In this document: positions 32,779 to 42,113 of the stretch, in pieces
Position numbering within the stretch: position 1 is the first letter of the stretch
How the letters are laid out: every line of letters begins with the position of its first letter
Assembly (NCBI RefSeq): GCF_000403435.2
Contig: NZ_KE159710.1
Span: forward strand, 434,001 to 498,000
Source of the DNA: Oscillibacter sp. 1-3
GTDB taxonomy: Bacteria; Bacillota; Clostridia; Oscillospirales; Oscillospiraceae
DNA: 64,000 bases
Direction: 5' to 3'
Notes under the pieces: generated by a model
What the model was told of the DNA's origin: nothing
The model's database searches: none
Seen by the model: only the letters and a program-made list of their open reading frames with translations
Position numbers and translations under genes: made by a program

Positions 32779-34467
32779 TCACCAGCCGTACATGGACTGC
32801 ATCTGAGTAAAGACCTCAGTGCCCTCTTCCACGCCGGAGCGGATCTCCACGTTGTAGTTGTCGGAGATGCCGATCTCCACCGGCACAGCCCAGTAGCCCT
32901 CGGGAATCTGTTCGTCCACCATGACGTTCTCCACGGCATTGTCCGGCTTGCTGCCGGAGACGTAGACCACCTGCAGCGTCTCCCCCTCCTCTGTGGACAC
33001 AGTGCGCACGCACTGGAGGGGCAGGATCAGGCAGTTGTCGTTCTCGCTGGCGGTGAGGCTGTAATCCAGGTAGCTGTTGACCTGGATGGTGCCCTCGCTG
33101 TTGTCGGCGGAGATGGTGACGGGGTACGTGGCCACGCCGTTGTTGACGGTGGAGGACATACTGACCGTCTCCACTATGCCCATGGCGGGGTTGCCCCACT
33201 GGTTCAGATCCACCATCATGCCGGGCTTGATGTAGCTGATGTTCCGCTCGTCCACGTTGGCGGAGACGGTGATGGTGGAGGTGTCGGAGATGGTGACGAT
33301 GGTGGTGTTGGCGGCGATCTCTGCTCCGGGCTGGACGGTGAGGCCGATGACCATGCCGTCGATGGGGGCCACAGCCTTGCAGTTGGCCAGGTTCTTCTCG
33401 GCGGTCTCCAGCTCCTCCCGGGCGGTCTCCAGGTTCTGCTGAATGGTGAAGAGCTCACTCTCGCTCTCCTCGCCGTCGATGACCACCAGCACCTGTCCGG
33501 CGGAGACCTGGAGGTAGTCCACCAGACCGCTGGAGATCACAGTGCCGCTGACGGTGGAGTTGAGGTCGCCGGTGCGGTAGTACTCCAGCTTCCCCGGCTC
33601 ATAGGGGTAGACGGTCTCGCCGTTCACATTGACAGTGGCGGAGGCCGCCATCTCGGCGGTGAGGGCCCCCTCGTTGTCCAGGATAATCTCCGCAGAGAAG
33701 AGCTTGGAGCCCTCCGCGGTAATGCGGCTGACCATATGTACCGCCTCGATCCGGCCGGAGATGGTGCTCATCAATGCGGGGACGGACACGTCCACTGTCT
33801 GGCCGGCGTACAGCTCCCCGGCGTAGGCGTAGCTGTAATACTGAGTCAGGCGCAGGCGGGTGTCGTCCGCCAGCACCGCCACCTTCTGTCCCTTGGTGAT
33901 GGTGTCGCCGGGGTTTAACGTTACGGTCTCCAGCAGCTTTCCGGGGTAGAGCGCGGAGAGATTCAGACCCGCAATGTCCTTCTCCGCCTGATTCAGCTGC
34001 TTCTGGTAGCCCTCCAGATTGCTGCGGGCCTTCTGCACGGCGGTCTCCGCCGCCGGGCTGTCGATGGTGAAGAGGGGCGTTCCGGCAGTAACCATATCGC
34101 CCTCCGCCACCAGCACGTCCAGCACGGTGCCCGCGGTGGTGAGAGTGATGGTCTCGCTGCTCTTGGCCTTCGCCAGGCCGCTGCCGTCCACAATGGAGGT
34201 GATGGAGCCGTACTGCACCACGTCGGTGATAATCTCGCTCTCCCCCTCCTTTTTGCCGCCGAGGACCTTGTACAGGATTCCTCCGATGACGGCCAGCACC
34301 AGCAGAAGGATCACCAAACGGACAATCTTCCGCCGCTTCTTCCGGGGCATGGATTTCCACTTTTCTTTCAGCGGCACCTTGGCGGGCGCGTTCTCCGCCG
34401 CCGGAACAGCCGCCGTCTCCGTCCCCTGGGCCTGGGACAGCTCCTCGCGCTCTTTCACTTCTGCCAT
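32779..34467 (-). CDS. HlyD/RND-type adaptor of a MacB-like exporter
   Basis: Starting at 34467, where AAGGAG lies just ahead, the protein has 562 residues. A cytoplasmic Ala/Glu-rich N-terminus is followed by basic residues (RKKRRKIVR) and one transmembrane helix at about 50-68. Biotinyl-lipoyl-like halves (GTVLDVLVAEGDMVTAGTPLF and MVIGLTVQPGAEIAANT), a coiled coil (QNLETAREELETAEKNL) and beta-barrel parts come next. It ends in DNYNVEIRSGVEEGTEVF. It would link the ATPase/permease to the exterior. First gene of the operon, with an operator-promoter at 34497-34536. Confidence 0.85.
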   Translation of the reverse strand: MAEVKEREELSQAQGTETAAVPAAENAPAKVPLKEKWKSMPRKKRRKIVRLVILLLVLAVIGGILYKVLGGKKEGESEIITDVVQYGSITSIVDGSGLAKAKSSETITLTTAGTVLDVLVAEGDMVTAGTPLFTIDSPAAETAVQKARSNLEGYQKQLNQAEKDIAGLNLSALYPGKLLETVTLNPGDTITKGQKVAVLADDTRLRLTQYYSYAYAGELYAGQTVDVSVPALMSTISGRIEAVHMVSRITAEGSKLFSAEIILDNEGALTAEMAASATVNVNGETVYPYEPGKLEYYRTGDLNSTVSGTVISSGLVDYLQVSAGQVLVVIDGEESESELFTIQQNLETAREELETAEKNLANCKAVAPIDGMVIGLTVQPGAEIAANTTIVTISDTSTITVSANVDERNISYIKPGMMVDLNQWGNPAMGIVETVSMSSTVNNGVATYPVTISADNSEGTIQVNSYLDYSLTASENDNCLILPLQCVRTVSTEEGETLQVVYVSGSKPDNAVENVMVDEQIPEGYWAVPVEIGISDNYNVEIRSGVEEGTEVFTQMQSMYGW

Positions 34468-34496
34468 GTTTTTCTCCTTTTCCTTGGTCCTGTAAA

Positions 34497-34536
34497 CTGT
34501 ATTATCAATGATAGTACAGTCAGTCCCATAATGCAA
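34497..34536 (-). promoter_or_regulatory. Promoter and palindromic operator of the export operon
   Basis: On the minus strand TTGCAT (34536-34531) and TATCAT (34513-34508) are 17 bases apart. The -10 lies inside an 11-1-11 palindrome, CTGTATTATCA (34497-34507) and TGATAGTACAG (34509-34519), with one G/A variation. A dimeric repressor bound there would block transcription; no regulator gene lies nearby. Confidence 0.65.
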
Positions 34537-34665
34537 TAACAAAATGGTTACAAATTTATACATCTATTAAGACGCAGAATTGGCAAAAAAGTTTCCGAAA
34601 AAAGGAGAATAGGAAAAATTTTTTCAAATTTTCAAAAAAAGCGGCGCCTGCGCCTGATTCCGGTG

Positions 34666-34698
34666 AAAAAGCCCGGAGATCCGATGGATCTCCGGGCT
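34666..34698 (-). terminator. Terminator of pepD
   Basis: GCCCGGAGATCC (34671-34682) pairs with GGATCTCCGGGC (34686-34697) around GAT, and the minus strand continues TTTTTC. Confidence 0.85.
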
Positions 34699-34727
34699 CT
34701 CGCACTGCGCATATTCCCGGGCGCTCG

Positions 34728-36179
34728 TCACCTGCTGCGCTTCAAAAATTCGCACACCAGACGGTACACCCGCTCTGTGGAGGCCACGCCCAGCTTTTCC
34801 CGGGGGGAGTGGATCTCCCGCAGCTCCGGCCCCAGGGACACGGCGTCCAGGCCGGGGAGCTTCTCGATGAACAATCCGCACTCCAGGCCGCCATGGGTGG
34901 CCTCGATGACGGCGTCTTTGCCGGTGAGGTCCCGGTAGACCTCCATCAGCCGACGGCGCAGGGCGGAATCCCGCTGGTACTGCCAGCCGGGGTAGCTGGA
35001 GCGGACGGAGGATGTGCCTCCCCCTGCGGCTACGATGGCCCGGACCCGTTGGATCACCATCTCCTTCTGGGAGGCGATACAGGACCGGACGGAGACGGTG
35101 AAATGCAGGCCGTCCGTCTTCATCCCTATGATCCCCAGGTTCAAAGAGGTCTGCACCAGGCCGGGGAAATCCACATTCATGGCCTGAACTCCCTGTGGAA
35201 GCATCAGCAGTGTGGCGAGGATCCGCCGGGTGTCCTCCGGGGACAGCGCTCCATCCATCAGGCCGGGGATGCAGGTGAGTGTGATGCCGTCGTCCACTCC
35301 GGCGTACTCGTTTTTCAAAACGCCGTCAAACTCCCGGATGAAGGTCTCAAAGGTCTCCCTCTCCTCCGCGGGAACGGAGACGCCGGCCGTGGCATTGGGG
35401 CAGATCACGTTATCAAACTTGCCGCCCCGGATACCGGACAGCCGCAGGCCCGGCACACGCTCCATGGCGCTGTACAGCACCCGGCCCATGAGGTGGTTGG
35501 CAGAGGCCCGGCCCTTGTGAATCTCACCGCCGGAGTGTCCGCCCAACAGCCCCTCCAGAATGACGGTGTATCCGGCCTCGCCGCTCTCCCCCGCCTTCAG
35601 GGCGCCGGGAAGTACGCAGTCAATCCTTGCCCCACCGGCGCAGGAGACGGTGAAGACCCCCTCCTCCTCCGAGTCCAGGTTCAGCAGCTGGCGGCCTTTG
35701 AGGTCGGAGCAGTCCAGGGCAAACGCTCCGTCCATACCGGTCTCCTCGTCTACGGTGAACACCGCCTCCAGGGGCGGGTGGGGCATGGTCTTGTCCGCCA
35801 GAATCGCCAGGGCCATGGCCACGGCAATGCAGTTGTCCCCGCCCAGGGACGTCTCTTTCGCCCAGACATATTCCCCGTCAGTGGCAAGATCCAGGCCCTC
35901 CCGGGCCATGTCCTTGGGACAGTCCTCCGTCTTGGCGCAGACCATGTCCATATGGCCCTGGAGGATCACAGTATCCGCGTCCTCGTAGCCGGGGGTGCCG
36001 TCCTTCCATATCACCACGTTATTGAGCTCATCCTGCCGCCACTTGAGGCCCAGCTCCTTGGCAAAGCCCACGCACAGGTCGCTGATGATCTTCGTGTTGC
36101 CGCTGCCGTGGGGCACGGCGCACAGCTTTTCAAAGTACTCAAATACCGCCTTGGGTTCCAGATTGGATAAAACCGCCAT
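34728..36179 (-). CDS. pepD: Aminoacyl-histidine dipeptidase (M20 family, PepD)
   Basis: This 483-residue protein shows the PepD/M20C pattern: FEKLCAVPHGSGNTK, QGHMDMVCAK (first metal His and Asp), ETSLGGDNCIAVA (bridging Asp), VDEETGMDGA (catalytic Glu pair) and LNLDSEEEGVFTVSCAGG. The dimerisation region contains GGHSGGEIHKGRASANHLMGR, and the C-terminal metal site lies in ATHGGLECGLF. It hydrolyses Xaa-His and other dipeptides in the cytoplasm. CAGGAGG precedes the ATG. It lies downstream of the DUF3798-linked ABC genes with a hairpin between, so it may be expressed partly with them. Confidence 0.9.
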   Translation of the reverse strand: MAVLSNLEPKAVFEYFEKLCAVPHGSGNTKIISDLCVGFAKELGLKWRQDELNNVVIWKDGTPGYEDADTVILQGHMDMVCAKTEDCPKDMAREGLDLATDGEYVWAKETSLGGDNCIAVAMALAILADKTMPHPPLEAVFTVDEETGMDGAFALDCSDLKGRQLLNLDSEEEGVFTVSCAGGARIDCVLPGALKAGESGEAGYTVILEGLLGGHSGGEIHKGRASANHLMGRVLYSAMERVPGLRLSGIRGGKFDNVICPNATAGVSVPAEERETFETFIREFDGVLKNEYAGVDDGITLTCIPGLMDGALSPEDTRRILATLLMLPQGVQAMNVDFPGLVQTSLNLGIIGMKTDGLHFTVSVRSCIASQKEMVIQRVRAIVAAGGGTSSVRSSYPGWQYQRDSALRRRLMEVYRDLTGKDAVIEATHGGLECGLFIEKLPGLDAVSLGPELREIHSPREKLGVASTERVYRLVCEFLKRSR

Positions 36180-36197
36180 AAAAATCCTCCTGAAAGA

Positions 36198-36229
36198 CAG
36201 AGCCTGCCGAAACGGTCCGGCAGGCTCTG
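36198..36229 (-). terminator. Hairpin between the ABC operon and pepD
   Basis: CAGAGCCTGCCG (36198-36209) pairs with CGGCAGGCTCTG (36218-36229). Only a weak T-run (TCTTTC) follows on the minus strand, immediately before the pepD ribosome site, so read-through is plausible. Confidence 0.6.
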
Positions 36230-36296
36230 CAGATTTTGCCGTCTTCCAGTATCATACCACTTTTCAACGGACTTTTGCACGCTTTTCCCGGGAAAT

Positions 36297-36791
36297 TCAG
36301 ACGCCCAGGTCGCCTTCCAGGCCCATATCGTCCTCCAGGCCGAACTCGTCGCCCTCGCCGGGGAGATCCTCCTCGCCGGGCTCCTCCTCCACCATGGGAA
36401 CAAACTCAGAGAACCACGCGTCCTCCGGCAGGTCCGCCAGATAGGCGGGCAGATTGATAATGATGCCGTCCACGCCGTAGGGCAGCTGGATGGAGACTTC
36501 CTTAATATAGGGCTCGTCGCCCTTGTTCTCCGTGATCTCCAAAGTCATTTTGAAGCTCTGGCCGATCCAGGTGGCCATGCCGCGCTCCCGCTTGCCCAGC
36601 TTTGCGATCTGCTCGCCCTTGACGGTGACCACCACGCGCTCAAAGGCCCTGTACTCCTGGCCCTGATAATCCTCAATGGTCTTGTTGTCAAAGTAAAGGG
36701 TATGGCCGCGGCCAATGACCATCATCGTTGCGGCCACAGCGACGCAGACAGCCAGAGCGGCAAGGCGGATCAAAAGCGTTTTTCCTCTCAT
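36297..36791 (-). CDS. DUF6672-like membrane-anchored protein
   Basis: This 164-residue protein has one N-terminal membrane segment or uncleaved signal (LLIRLAALAVCVAVAATMMVI), an extracytoplasmic beta-rich domain with GHTLYFDNKTIEDYQGQEYRAFERV and IKEVSIQLPYGVDGIIINLPAYL, and a Glu/Gly-rich acidic tail (about 135-164). The pattern fits the DUF6672 proteins that accompany DUF3798 ABC systems. The start overlaps the permease stop by four bases (ATGA), so it belongs to the operon. The role is unknown; an accessory subunit of the importer is a reasonable guess. The acidic tail could bind cations. Confidence 0.65.
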   Translation of the reverse strand: MRGKTLLIRLAALAVCVAVAATMMVIGRGHTLYFDNKTIEDYQGQEYRAFERVVVTVKGEQIAKLGKRERGMATWIGQSFKMTLEITENKGDEPYIKEVSIQLPYGVDGIIINLPAYLADLPEDAWFSEFVPMVEEEPGEEDLPGEGDEFGLEDDMGLEGDLGV

Positions 36792-37906
36792 GTCTGGACG
36801 CCTCCCTCCCGCTGGGCCCGCGCCAGCAGCTCGCCGCCCTGGCTCCTGGCCCTGCGCTTCTTGATCTCATACATGATGAGGGCCAGCGTGATGACGCCGT
36901 AGGAGACGAACACACGGAAATACTCTCCGATCATGGCGTCGCCGGTGATGGCGACACCTGCCCTAGGCGCCACAATGAACATGGTGTGGAACAGGATAAC
37001 GCCCAAAAAGACATTTCCGATGGAGGCTTTCTCCACGCTGGCGCCGCCAACCAGCAGTGCGGCAATGCAGAACATACCGATCTGGGAGTGGGCGGTGTAG
37101 GTGGGGAAGTTGCCGATGTTCTGCAGGTAGATGATCTGGCCGAAGCCGGCAAAGACCGTGGAGATGATGATGGAGATAATCCGGGTGCGGTCCACATTGA
37201 TGCCGGCGGCCTGGGCCACCTCCATGTCCTGGCCCACGGCCCGCATATCCTGGCCCAGTTTCGTCCGGCGGAACCAGATGATGAACAGGCACAGCACGGC
37301 GATGATGACAAAGTTCAAAACTGGGATCTTCACGCCCTTGTAGAGGATGGCGAACTCATTGTCCAGGCACTGGCGCATATTGGCCAGGTTCACAGTGGTG
37401 CGGATGCCATAGCCTCTGGGCAGGCGGATGGAGGCGTGCATGATGGGGATGATGGAGCCCATAAAGTAGAGCACCAGCAGCTGGTAGAGGCCCGTGACGA
37501 AGTAGTTCATCATATAGCCCAGGATCATCTCACGGCCCTTGGCCATATTCATGAGCTTGCCGCACATGAGGCCCAGAAGGGCGGACAGGGGCACAGAGAG
37601 GATCATGGCCAGCACTACGCCGGGAATGCCCCAGATCTGCCAGTCGGTGACGAAGATCAGGGCCACCTGTCCCGCCATGGCGCCCAGGGTCATGCCAAAG
37701 TTCAGGCCCATGCCCGCCATGATGGGAATCAGCAGGCTGAGGATCAGGAAGATGTTCCGGCCCATGCGGGTGACGACCTCGTTGAGCAGATAGCTGGTAG
37801 AGAAGCCGGAGAGGGGGATGCAGACAGCGCAGATGATGATGAACATCAGGGGCACCAGGTTATTCTGCAGGAAGTCGAAACCGTTAAAATTCTTTTTTAT
37901 CTTCAT
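36788..37906 (-). CDS. ABC importer permease, second subunit (RbsC/BmpD superfamily)
   Basis: This 372-residue membrane protein has about nine to ten helices. It carries the branched-chain/ribose permease signature region GQDMRAVGQDMEVAQAAGINVDRTR and a later LLVGGASVEKASIGNVFLGV. The N-terminus KIKKNFNGFDFLQNNLVPL is cytoplasmic. It is a paralogue of the next gene, with which it overlaps by four bases, so the two form a heterodimeric channel. It works with the double ATPase at 38989-40596 and the lipoprotein at 40785-42044. Substrate unknown. Confidence 0.85.
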   Translation of the reverse strand: MKIKKNFNGFDFLQNNLVPLMFIIICAVCIPLSGFSTSYLLNEVVTRMGRNIFLILSLLIPIMAGMGLNFGMTLGAMAGQVALIFVTDWQIWGIPGVVLAMILSVPLSALLGLMCGKLMNMAKGREMILGYMMNYFVTGLYQLLVLYFMGSIIPIMHASIRLPRGYGIRTTVNLANMRQCLDNEFAILYKGVKIPVLNFVIIAVLCLFIIWFRRTKLGQDMRAVGQDMEVAQAAGINVDRTRIISIIISTVFAGFGQIIYLQNIGNFPTYTAHSQIGMFCIAALLVGGASVEKASIGNVFLGVILFHTMFIVAPRAGVAITGDAMIGEYFRVFVSYGVITLALIMYEIKKRRARSQGGELLARAQREGGVQT

Positions 37907-38973
37907 TTCGCTCCCTCCGTCTTTCTCGTCAGGGCATAGATCACCATGCCGTTGGAGACGATGATGCGGATGACCTCGCTCACGTCCGTATGGATCAGGG
38001 CAGTGATTACAGTGGGCGTCATTGTCACAAGCCCCTGGAAGAGGAGCGTACCGATGATGACGTTGGAGATGGACGCCTTATTCACCGACGCGCCGCCGAT
38101 GAGCACGGCCGCCACCGCCGGCATGGTCATATTCTGAGGGGCCGTATAGAGCTGCACAAAGCCAAAGCCCTGCTGATAGACCAGAACGCCCACAGCGCCC
38201 AGCCAGGTGGACAGGACCACCGACAGAATCCGAATCCGGTCCACATTGATGCCGGAGGCCCTGGCGAACGTGGGGTTGGAGCCCACGGCGGTCATGGCCG
38301 TGCCGGTCTTGGTGTGGAGGAAAGCCCACACGCCCAGGGCAAGCAGCGCGAAGAACAGGATGGACCCGGTGGGGATCACCAGATTGATCCCTATAGGGTT
38401 CAGGTCGATCTCCAGGAACTTGGAGAGAACGCCTGCGTAGAAGCTGTCCAGGGCGAACATATTCCTGAGGCCCACGCCGGTGTACGCCATGACGATGGAG
38501 GGGTTCTTGTAGGGGATCAGCAGCCACATGATGCACATGAAGGACACGGAGGAGAACCCCACGTAGGTGGCCACCATCATCTCGCCGCCCTTGATCCTGT
38601 TCAGCAGCGCGCCGTAGCCGCCGCCGAAGAGGATGGCGAAGGGGGTGGACACCACAATGGCCATCAGGAAGCTCATGGGCCCGGTGAAGCCCATCTCAAT
38701 GGCCAGCGTACCGCCCAAAAGGCCCGCCAGGACGCCCAGGGGCACGCCGAAGTTCAGTCCGCAGCCGGAGTGGATCATGGGCACCATGGCCAGCACCAGC
38801 ACGGCGTTCCAGCTGAAACGGTTGATGACGTTGGTGATCTGGGTGGACAGGTCGGACCCGGTGATGGGGGCCATGATGAACAAAAAGAGGAGGAAGCCGG
38901 CGATAATCAGCCGGGGATAGCCCATCTTTTTGAGCCAGTATTGCAATCCAATCGCAGATGCAGGTTGATGCAT
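37903..38973 (-). CDS. ABC importer permease, first subunit (RbsC/BmpD superfamily)
   Basis: This 356-residue membrane protein is similar to the downstream permease: about ten helices, MIHSGCGLNFGVPLGVLAGLLGG, a GTAMTAVGSNPTFARASGINVDRIR coupling region and VLIGGASVNKASISNVIIG. The C-terminus (ALTRKTEGAK) is short and basic. It starts 15 bases after the ATPase stop and ends overlapping the second permease. Such paired permeases serve importers of sugars, nucleosides or related small molecules. Confidence 0.85.
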   Translation of the reverse strand: MHQPASAIGLQYWLKKMGYPRLIIAGFLLFLFIMAPITGSDLSTQITNVINRFSWNAVLVLAMVPMIHSGCGLNFGVPLGVLAGLLGGTLAIEMGFTGPMSFLMAIVVSTPFAILFGGGYGALLNRIKGGEMMVATYVGFSSVSFMCIMWLLIPYKNPSIVMAYTGVGLRNMFALDSFYAGVLSKFLEIDLNPIGINLVIPTGSILFFALLALGVWAFLHTKTGTAMTAVGSNPTFARASGINVDRIRILSVVLSTWLGAVGVLVYQQGFGFVQLYTAPQNMTMPAVAAVLIGGASVNKASISNVIIGTLLFQGLVTMTPTVITALIHTDVSEVIRIIVSNGMVIYALTRKTEGAK

Positions 38974-38988
38974 ATCGTTCCCTCCTCC

Positions 38989-40596
38989 TTATATGACCTT
39001 GCTGACCATCAGCAAGCCGAATTCCTCCGAGGACGCCGCTGCGGGCAGGATGCCCGCCACCTGTCCGCCGGAGATAATGGCGATGCGGTCGCAGGTCTGC
39101 CGCAGCTCCTCCAGCTCTGAGGAGATCATGACCACGGTGACGCCGCTCTCCCGGTTGAACTGCTTCAAAGCGTCCAGCACCAGGGCCTTGGCGCCCACGT
39201 CGATGCCCCGGGTGGGCTCGGACACGAAGAGGAACTTGGGCTCCAGGGCAAAGGCCTTGGCCAGGCACACCTTCTGCTGATTGCCGCCGGAGAGCTCTCT
39301 GGCGTTCTGTTTGGAGCTGGTGCACTTGATCTGCAGCTGGTCAATGTATTTCTGCGTTACGGCGTGGATGGCCCTCTCGTCCCGCCACTTGATAGCGCCG
39401 CCAAGCAGCTTTTTCAAGAACTTGTCCTGGATCTGCATGGCGGAAAAAGCCACGTTCCACTCCAGCGTCTCGTCCAGCAGCAGTCCCACCTCCCGGCGGT
39501 CCTCCGACACGAAGGCCAGGGAGGCGTCCAAACATTTTCGGGGGCTGTTCAGGGGGATGGCCTGTCCGTCAAACTCCACGGTGCCGCCGGCCTCATAGAG
39601 GCCCATGACGCCGTTGGGAATGCCCAGCTTGCCCTGCCCGGCAAGACCCCCGATGCCCAAGATCTCGCCCTCACGCACATCCAGGGAGACATCGCGCACC
39701 GTTTCGCCGGGCATATCCACCCAGAGATGCTTGATGGACATGATAGTCCTGGCGCCTTCAGCCGCCTGATCCTTCACCTCCGCGGGGGCGGAGCCGCTCT
39801 GCACATCCCGGCCCACCATCCAGCGGGTGATGTCATCCACGCTGGTCTCACTGGTGGGCACGTCCCGGACCACATGACCGTCCCGCATGACCACCACTTT
39901 GTCGCACACCGCCAGGATCTCATGGAGGCGATGTGTGATGAAGATCACGGAGATCCCCTGGGCGGACATGCCGCGGATGGAGTCCAGCAGGGCCTCCGCC
40001 TCCTTCTCCGTCAGCACGGCGGTGGGCTCGTCCAGAATCAGCAGCTTGAGCTGGTCCTTGCTCAGCTCACGGGCGATCTCCGTGAACTGCTTGTGTCCCA
40101 CCGGCATACTGCTGATGACCATCTTGGCGTCAATCTCCACGCCCATCTTCTGGATAGCCGCCGCGGACCGGCGGTCCATCTCCTTGTAGTCCAGCGTGTT
40201 GAGCCGCTCGCCGAACACCTGGGAAATCACGTTGCGCTTCTGGGGCTCCCGGTTGAGCAGGATATTCTCAGTAGCCGTGAAGCCGGGAATGAGGGAAAAC
40301 TCCTGGTGGACCATGCCGATGCCCGCTTTCAGCGCGTCAAAGGGGGTGTTGAACACCACCTTTTCGCCGTTGATGAGGATGTCGCCCTCATAGCCGCCGG
40401 TCTCCCGGATCACATCCATGCCGAAGAGGATCTTCATCAGCGTGGACTTGCCCGCGCCGTTCTCGCCGCACAGGCCCAGGACCTCCCCCTCGCCCAGTGT
40501 GAAATTGATGTCGGTGAGGACCTGGTTGCCGAAGAAGTCCTTTTTGATGCTGCGCATCTCCAGCAGAGGAGCAGTTGAATTACCTATTGAAATCAC
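38989..40596 (-). CDS. ABC importer double ATPase (RbsA/MglA-like)
   Basis: This 535-residue protein is made of two ATPase halves. The first has GLCGENGAGKSTLMKIL (Walker A), ELSKDQLKLLILDEPTAVLTEKEA (Walker B) and ITHRLHEI. The second has a degenerate Walker A (GGLAGQGKLGIP), signature LSGGNQQKVCLAKAFA, and LFVSEPTRGIDVGAKA. That asymmetry is normal for the ribose/galactose group, in which the second site is weak. The start is GTG at 40596 after AAGGGG. It lies 188 bases downstream of the lipoprotein gene, with a strong hairpin between that may reduce its expression relative to the binding protein. Confidence 0.9.
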   Translation of the reverse strand: MISIGNSTAPLLEMRSIKKDFFGNQVLTDINFTLGEGEVLGLCGENGAGKSTLMKILFGMDVIRETGGYEGDILINGEKVVFNTPFDALKAGIGMVHQEFSLIPGFTATENILLNREPQKRNVISQVFGERLNTLDYKEMDRRSAAAIQKMGVEIDAKMVISSMPVGHKQFTEIARELSKDQLKLLILDEPTAVLTEKEAEALLDSIRGMSAQGISVIFITHRLHEILAVCDKVVVMRDGHVVRDVPTSETSVDDITRWMVGRDVQSGSAPAEVKDQAAEGARTIMSIKHLWVDMPGETVRDVSLDVREGEILGIGGLAGQGKLGIPNGVMGLYEAGGTVEFDGQAIPLNSPRKCLDASLAFVSEDRREVGLLLDETLEWNVAFSAMQIQDKFLKKLLGGAIKWRDERAIHAVTQKYIDQLQIKCTSSKQNARELSGGNQQKVCLAKAFALEPKFLFVSEPTRGIDVGAKALVLDALKQFNRESGVTVVMISSELEELRQTCDRIAIISGGQVAGILPAAASSEEFGLLMVSKVI

Positions 40597-40715
40597 ACCC
40601 CTTATCTGATATAAACCCTGTATTCACAACCGCAAACGCCGTCCGGGTCTTTTTCATCGCGGTTGCAGAGAACTCTCGTCCCTTTGCCATTTCCAGTTGT
40701 AAATACAGGTTGTAA

Positions 40716-40749
40716 GAAACAGGGGGAGGATGAACCTCCCCCCTGTTTC
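40716..40749 (-). terminator. Hairpin between binding protein and ATPase genes
   Basis: GAAACAGGGGGAGG (40716-40729) pairs with CCTCCCCCCTGTTTC (40735-40749) with one bulge. The minus strand follows with CTTACAACC, so it is more likely a partial terminator or mRNA stabiliser that keeps the binding protein in excess. Confidence 0.6.
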
Positions 40750-40784
40750 CATTGTCGATTCTCTACAAAAATCCAGTGCGCAGA

Positions 40785-42044
40785 TTACTTCACGGTGAAG
40801 TACTTCTCAGGCACCTCAACATCGGTGGCGCCCATGAACCTGCCGGGATTGCCCATGATATAGGTGTCCTGATAGATGAGGAACACGTTGTCCTCCTTAA
40901 CGCCGGTGTCGGCGTTGGTGTAGCCGGAGCCGTTCCAGGCGGCCTTGGGAGAGTACTCCTGCAGGGCGGCAGCCACGTCGTCCATGTTGGTGATCTCGCT
41001 CCTGCCCTCAATGACGTTGATGGCGTGCTGGGCAAGGCCTGCGGACAGGCAGTAACCATAGGAGTAAGCCCAGGTGCCGAAGCGGCCGTCGCCGCCGGCG
41101 TCCACAACGGCCTGCTCCACCTTGGCCAGAATGGCGTCAAAGTCGCCGGCCTCGGCAGTCAGGTCCAGATCGCCCAGAGCGTTGGGATAGCCCATCAGAG
41201 GAGAGGGCAGGTCGGCCTCGATGAAGTAGCCGCCCAGCTCCAGCAGCCGCTGCAGAAGGGGAGCGGTGTGGGCGTCGTTGGTGCAGAAGTAGGCGGAATT
41301 CTGGCCGTACTTCTGAATCCACTCGGGGGCCTTCTCCAGCACATAGGCCTGGGCGCCGGTGACGCCCACGTCGGTGGTGGGATCGGGAGCGGTCTCCGGG
41401 ACAAACTGCATGTCGAACTCGTTGCAGGCCTCCTGCATGACGGCCACACGGCGGCTCATGGTCTCATAGGACATGTGCCGGGGGAAGGAGATGTGGACGA
41501 AGGTGTCGCAGCCCAGCTCGTGGGCGGTGCGGATAATCAGATAGCCGCGGGAGACGAAGTCATTGTTGCACACCAGGTCGGCAGAGGCGCCCACCACGGG
41601 CAGGTCCTCATGGGCCTCGCCGGCGATGCACAGGATGTCGGGACGGCGCTCCTTGATCTGGGTGAATGCCTCGGCGGTGCCGGGGACGGACTGGTTGACG
41701 ATGATGGCCTTCATCAGAGGATCGTCGGACATGTTGACGATGGTCTGGATGGTGGTCTCCAGCTCCTCGGTGAAGTTGTCGGGGTAGGTGGCGAGCTTCA
41801 CCTTGTCCTCGCCGTACTTGGCCTGAATGGCCTCCGCGCCGCGCAGGTCGTCCTCGGACTGGGACACGGTGCCGGTGATGATGCCGATGTGCCAGTCCTC
41901 GGCGGGAGCGGCGTCGCCCTCATTGGGCTGGCCGGCGCTGTCCGCGTCCTGGGCAGGCGTGTTGGCGGGGGTGTCGCTGCCGCCGCATCCGGCGAGGGCA
42001 AGGACCATCACCAGCGCCAGCAGGATGCTGAGAAACTTCTTCAT
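40785..42044 (-). CDS. DUF3798 substrate-binding lipoprotein
   Basis: This 419-residue protein has a lipoprotein signal (MKKFLSILLALVMVLALAGC, lipobox LAGC) and a Gly/Asp/Pro linker, then a two-lobed periplasmic-binding fold: WHIGIITGTVSQSEDDLRGAEAIQAKYG, PLMKAIIVNQSVPGTAEAF, and later GQNSAYFCTNDAHTAPLLQRLLELGGYF. This matches DUF3798. It is the extracellular receptor of the importer encoded downstream (double ATPase, two permeases, DUF6672). Ligand unknown; a peptide, sugar or nucleoside cannot be told apart by sequence. GGAGG precedes the ATG. Confidence 0.85.
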   Translation of the reverse strand: MKKFLSILLALVMVLALAGCGGSDTPANTPAQDADSAGQPNEGDAAPAEDWHIGIITGTVSQSEDDLRGAEAIQAKYGEDKVKLATYPDNFTEELETTIQTIVNMSDDPLMKAIIVNQSVPGTAEAFTQIKERRPDILCIAGEAHEDLPVVGASADLVCNNDFVSRGYLIIRTAHELGCDTFVHISFPRHMSYETMSRRVAVMQEACNEFDMQFVPETAPDPTTDVGVTGAQAYVLEKAPEWIQKYGQNSAYFCTNDAHTAPLLQRLLELGGYFIEADLPSPLMGYPNALGDLDLTAEAGDFDAILAKVEQAVVDAGGDGRFGTWAYSYGYCLSAGLAQHAINVIEGRSEITNMDDVAAALQEYSPKAAWNGSGYTNADTGVKEDNVFLIYQDTYIMGNPGRFMGATDVEVPEKYFTVK

Positions 42045-42091
42045 TACAAACCTCCAAATTTTTTTGTGATCCCGGCGTATAGACCCTGCCT

Positions 42092-42113
42092 CATGGTTTG
42101 TTTACAAACCATG
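42092..42113. promoter_or_regulatory. 22-bp palindrome in the DUF3798 leader
   Basis: CATGGTTTG and CAAACCATG form a perfect 9-bp inverted pair around TTTA, lying between the predicted promoter and the start codon. It fits an operator just downstream of the transcript start, or a leader hairpin. Confidence 0.55.

Noticed and set aside
34809-36170. Plus-strand open frame of 453 codons
   Set aside because: Antisense to pepD in high-GC sequence; composition is unlike a real protein and no domain is seen.
36728-37939. Plus-strand open frame of 403 codons
   Set aside because: Antisense to the ABC permeases, full of His, Asp and Gly repeats typical of reverse-read hydrophobic codons.
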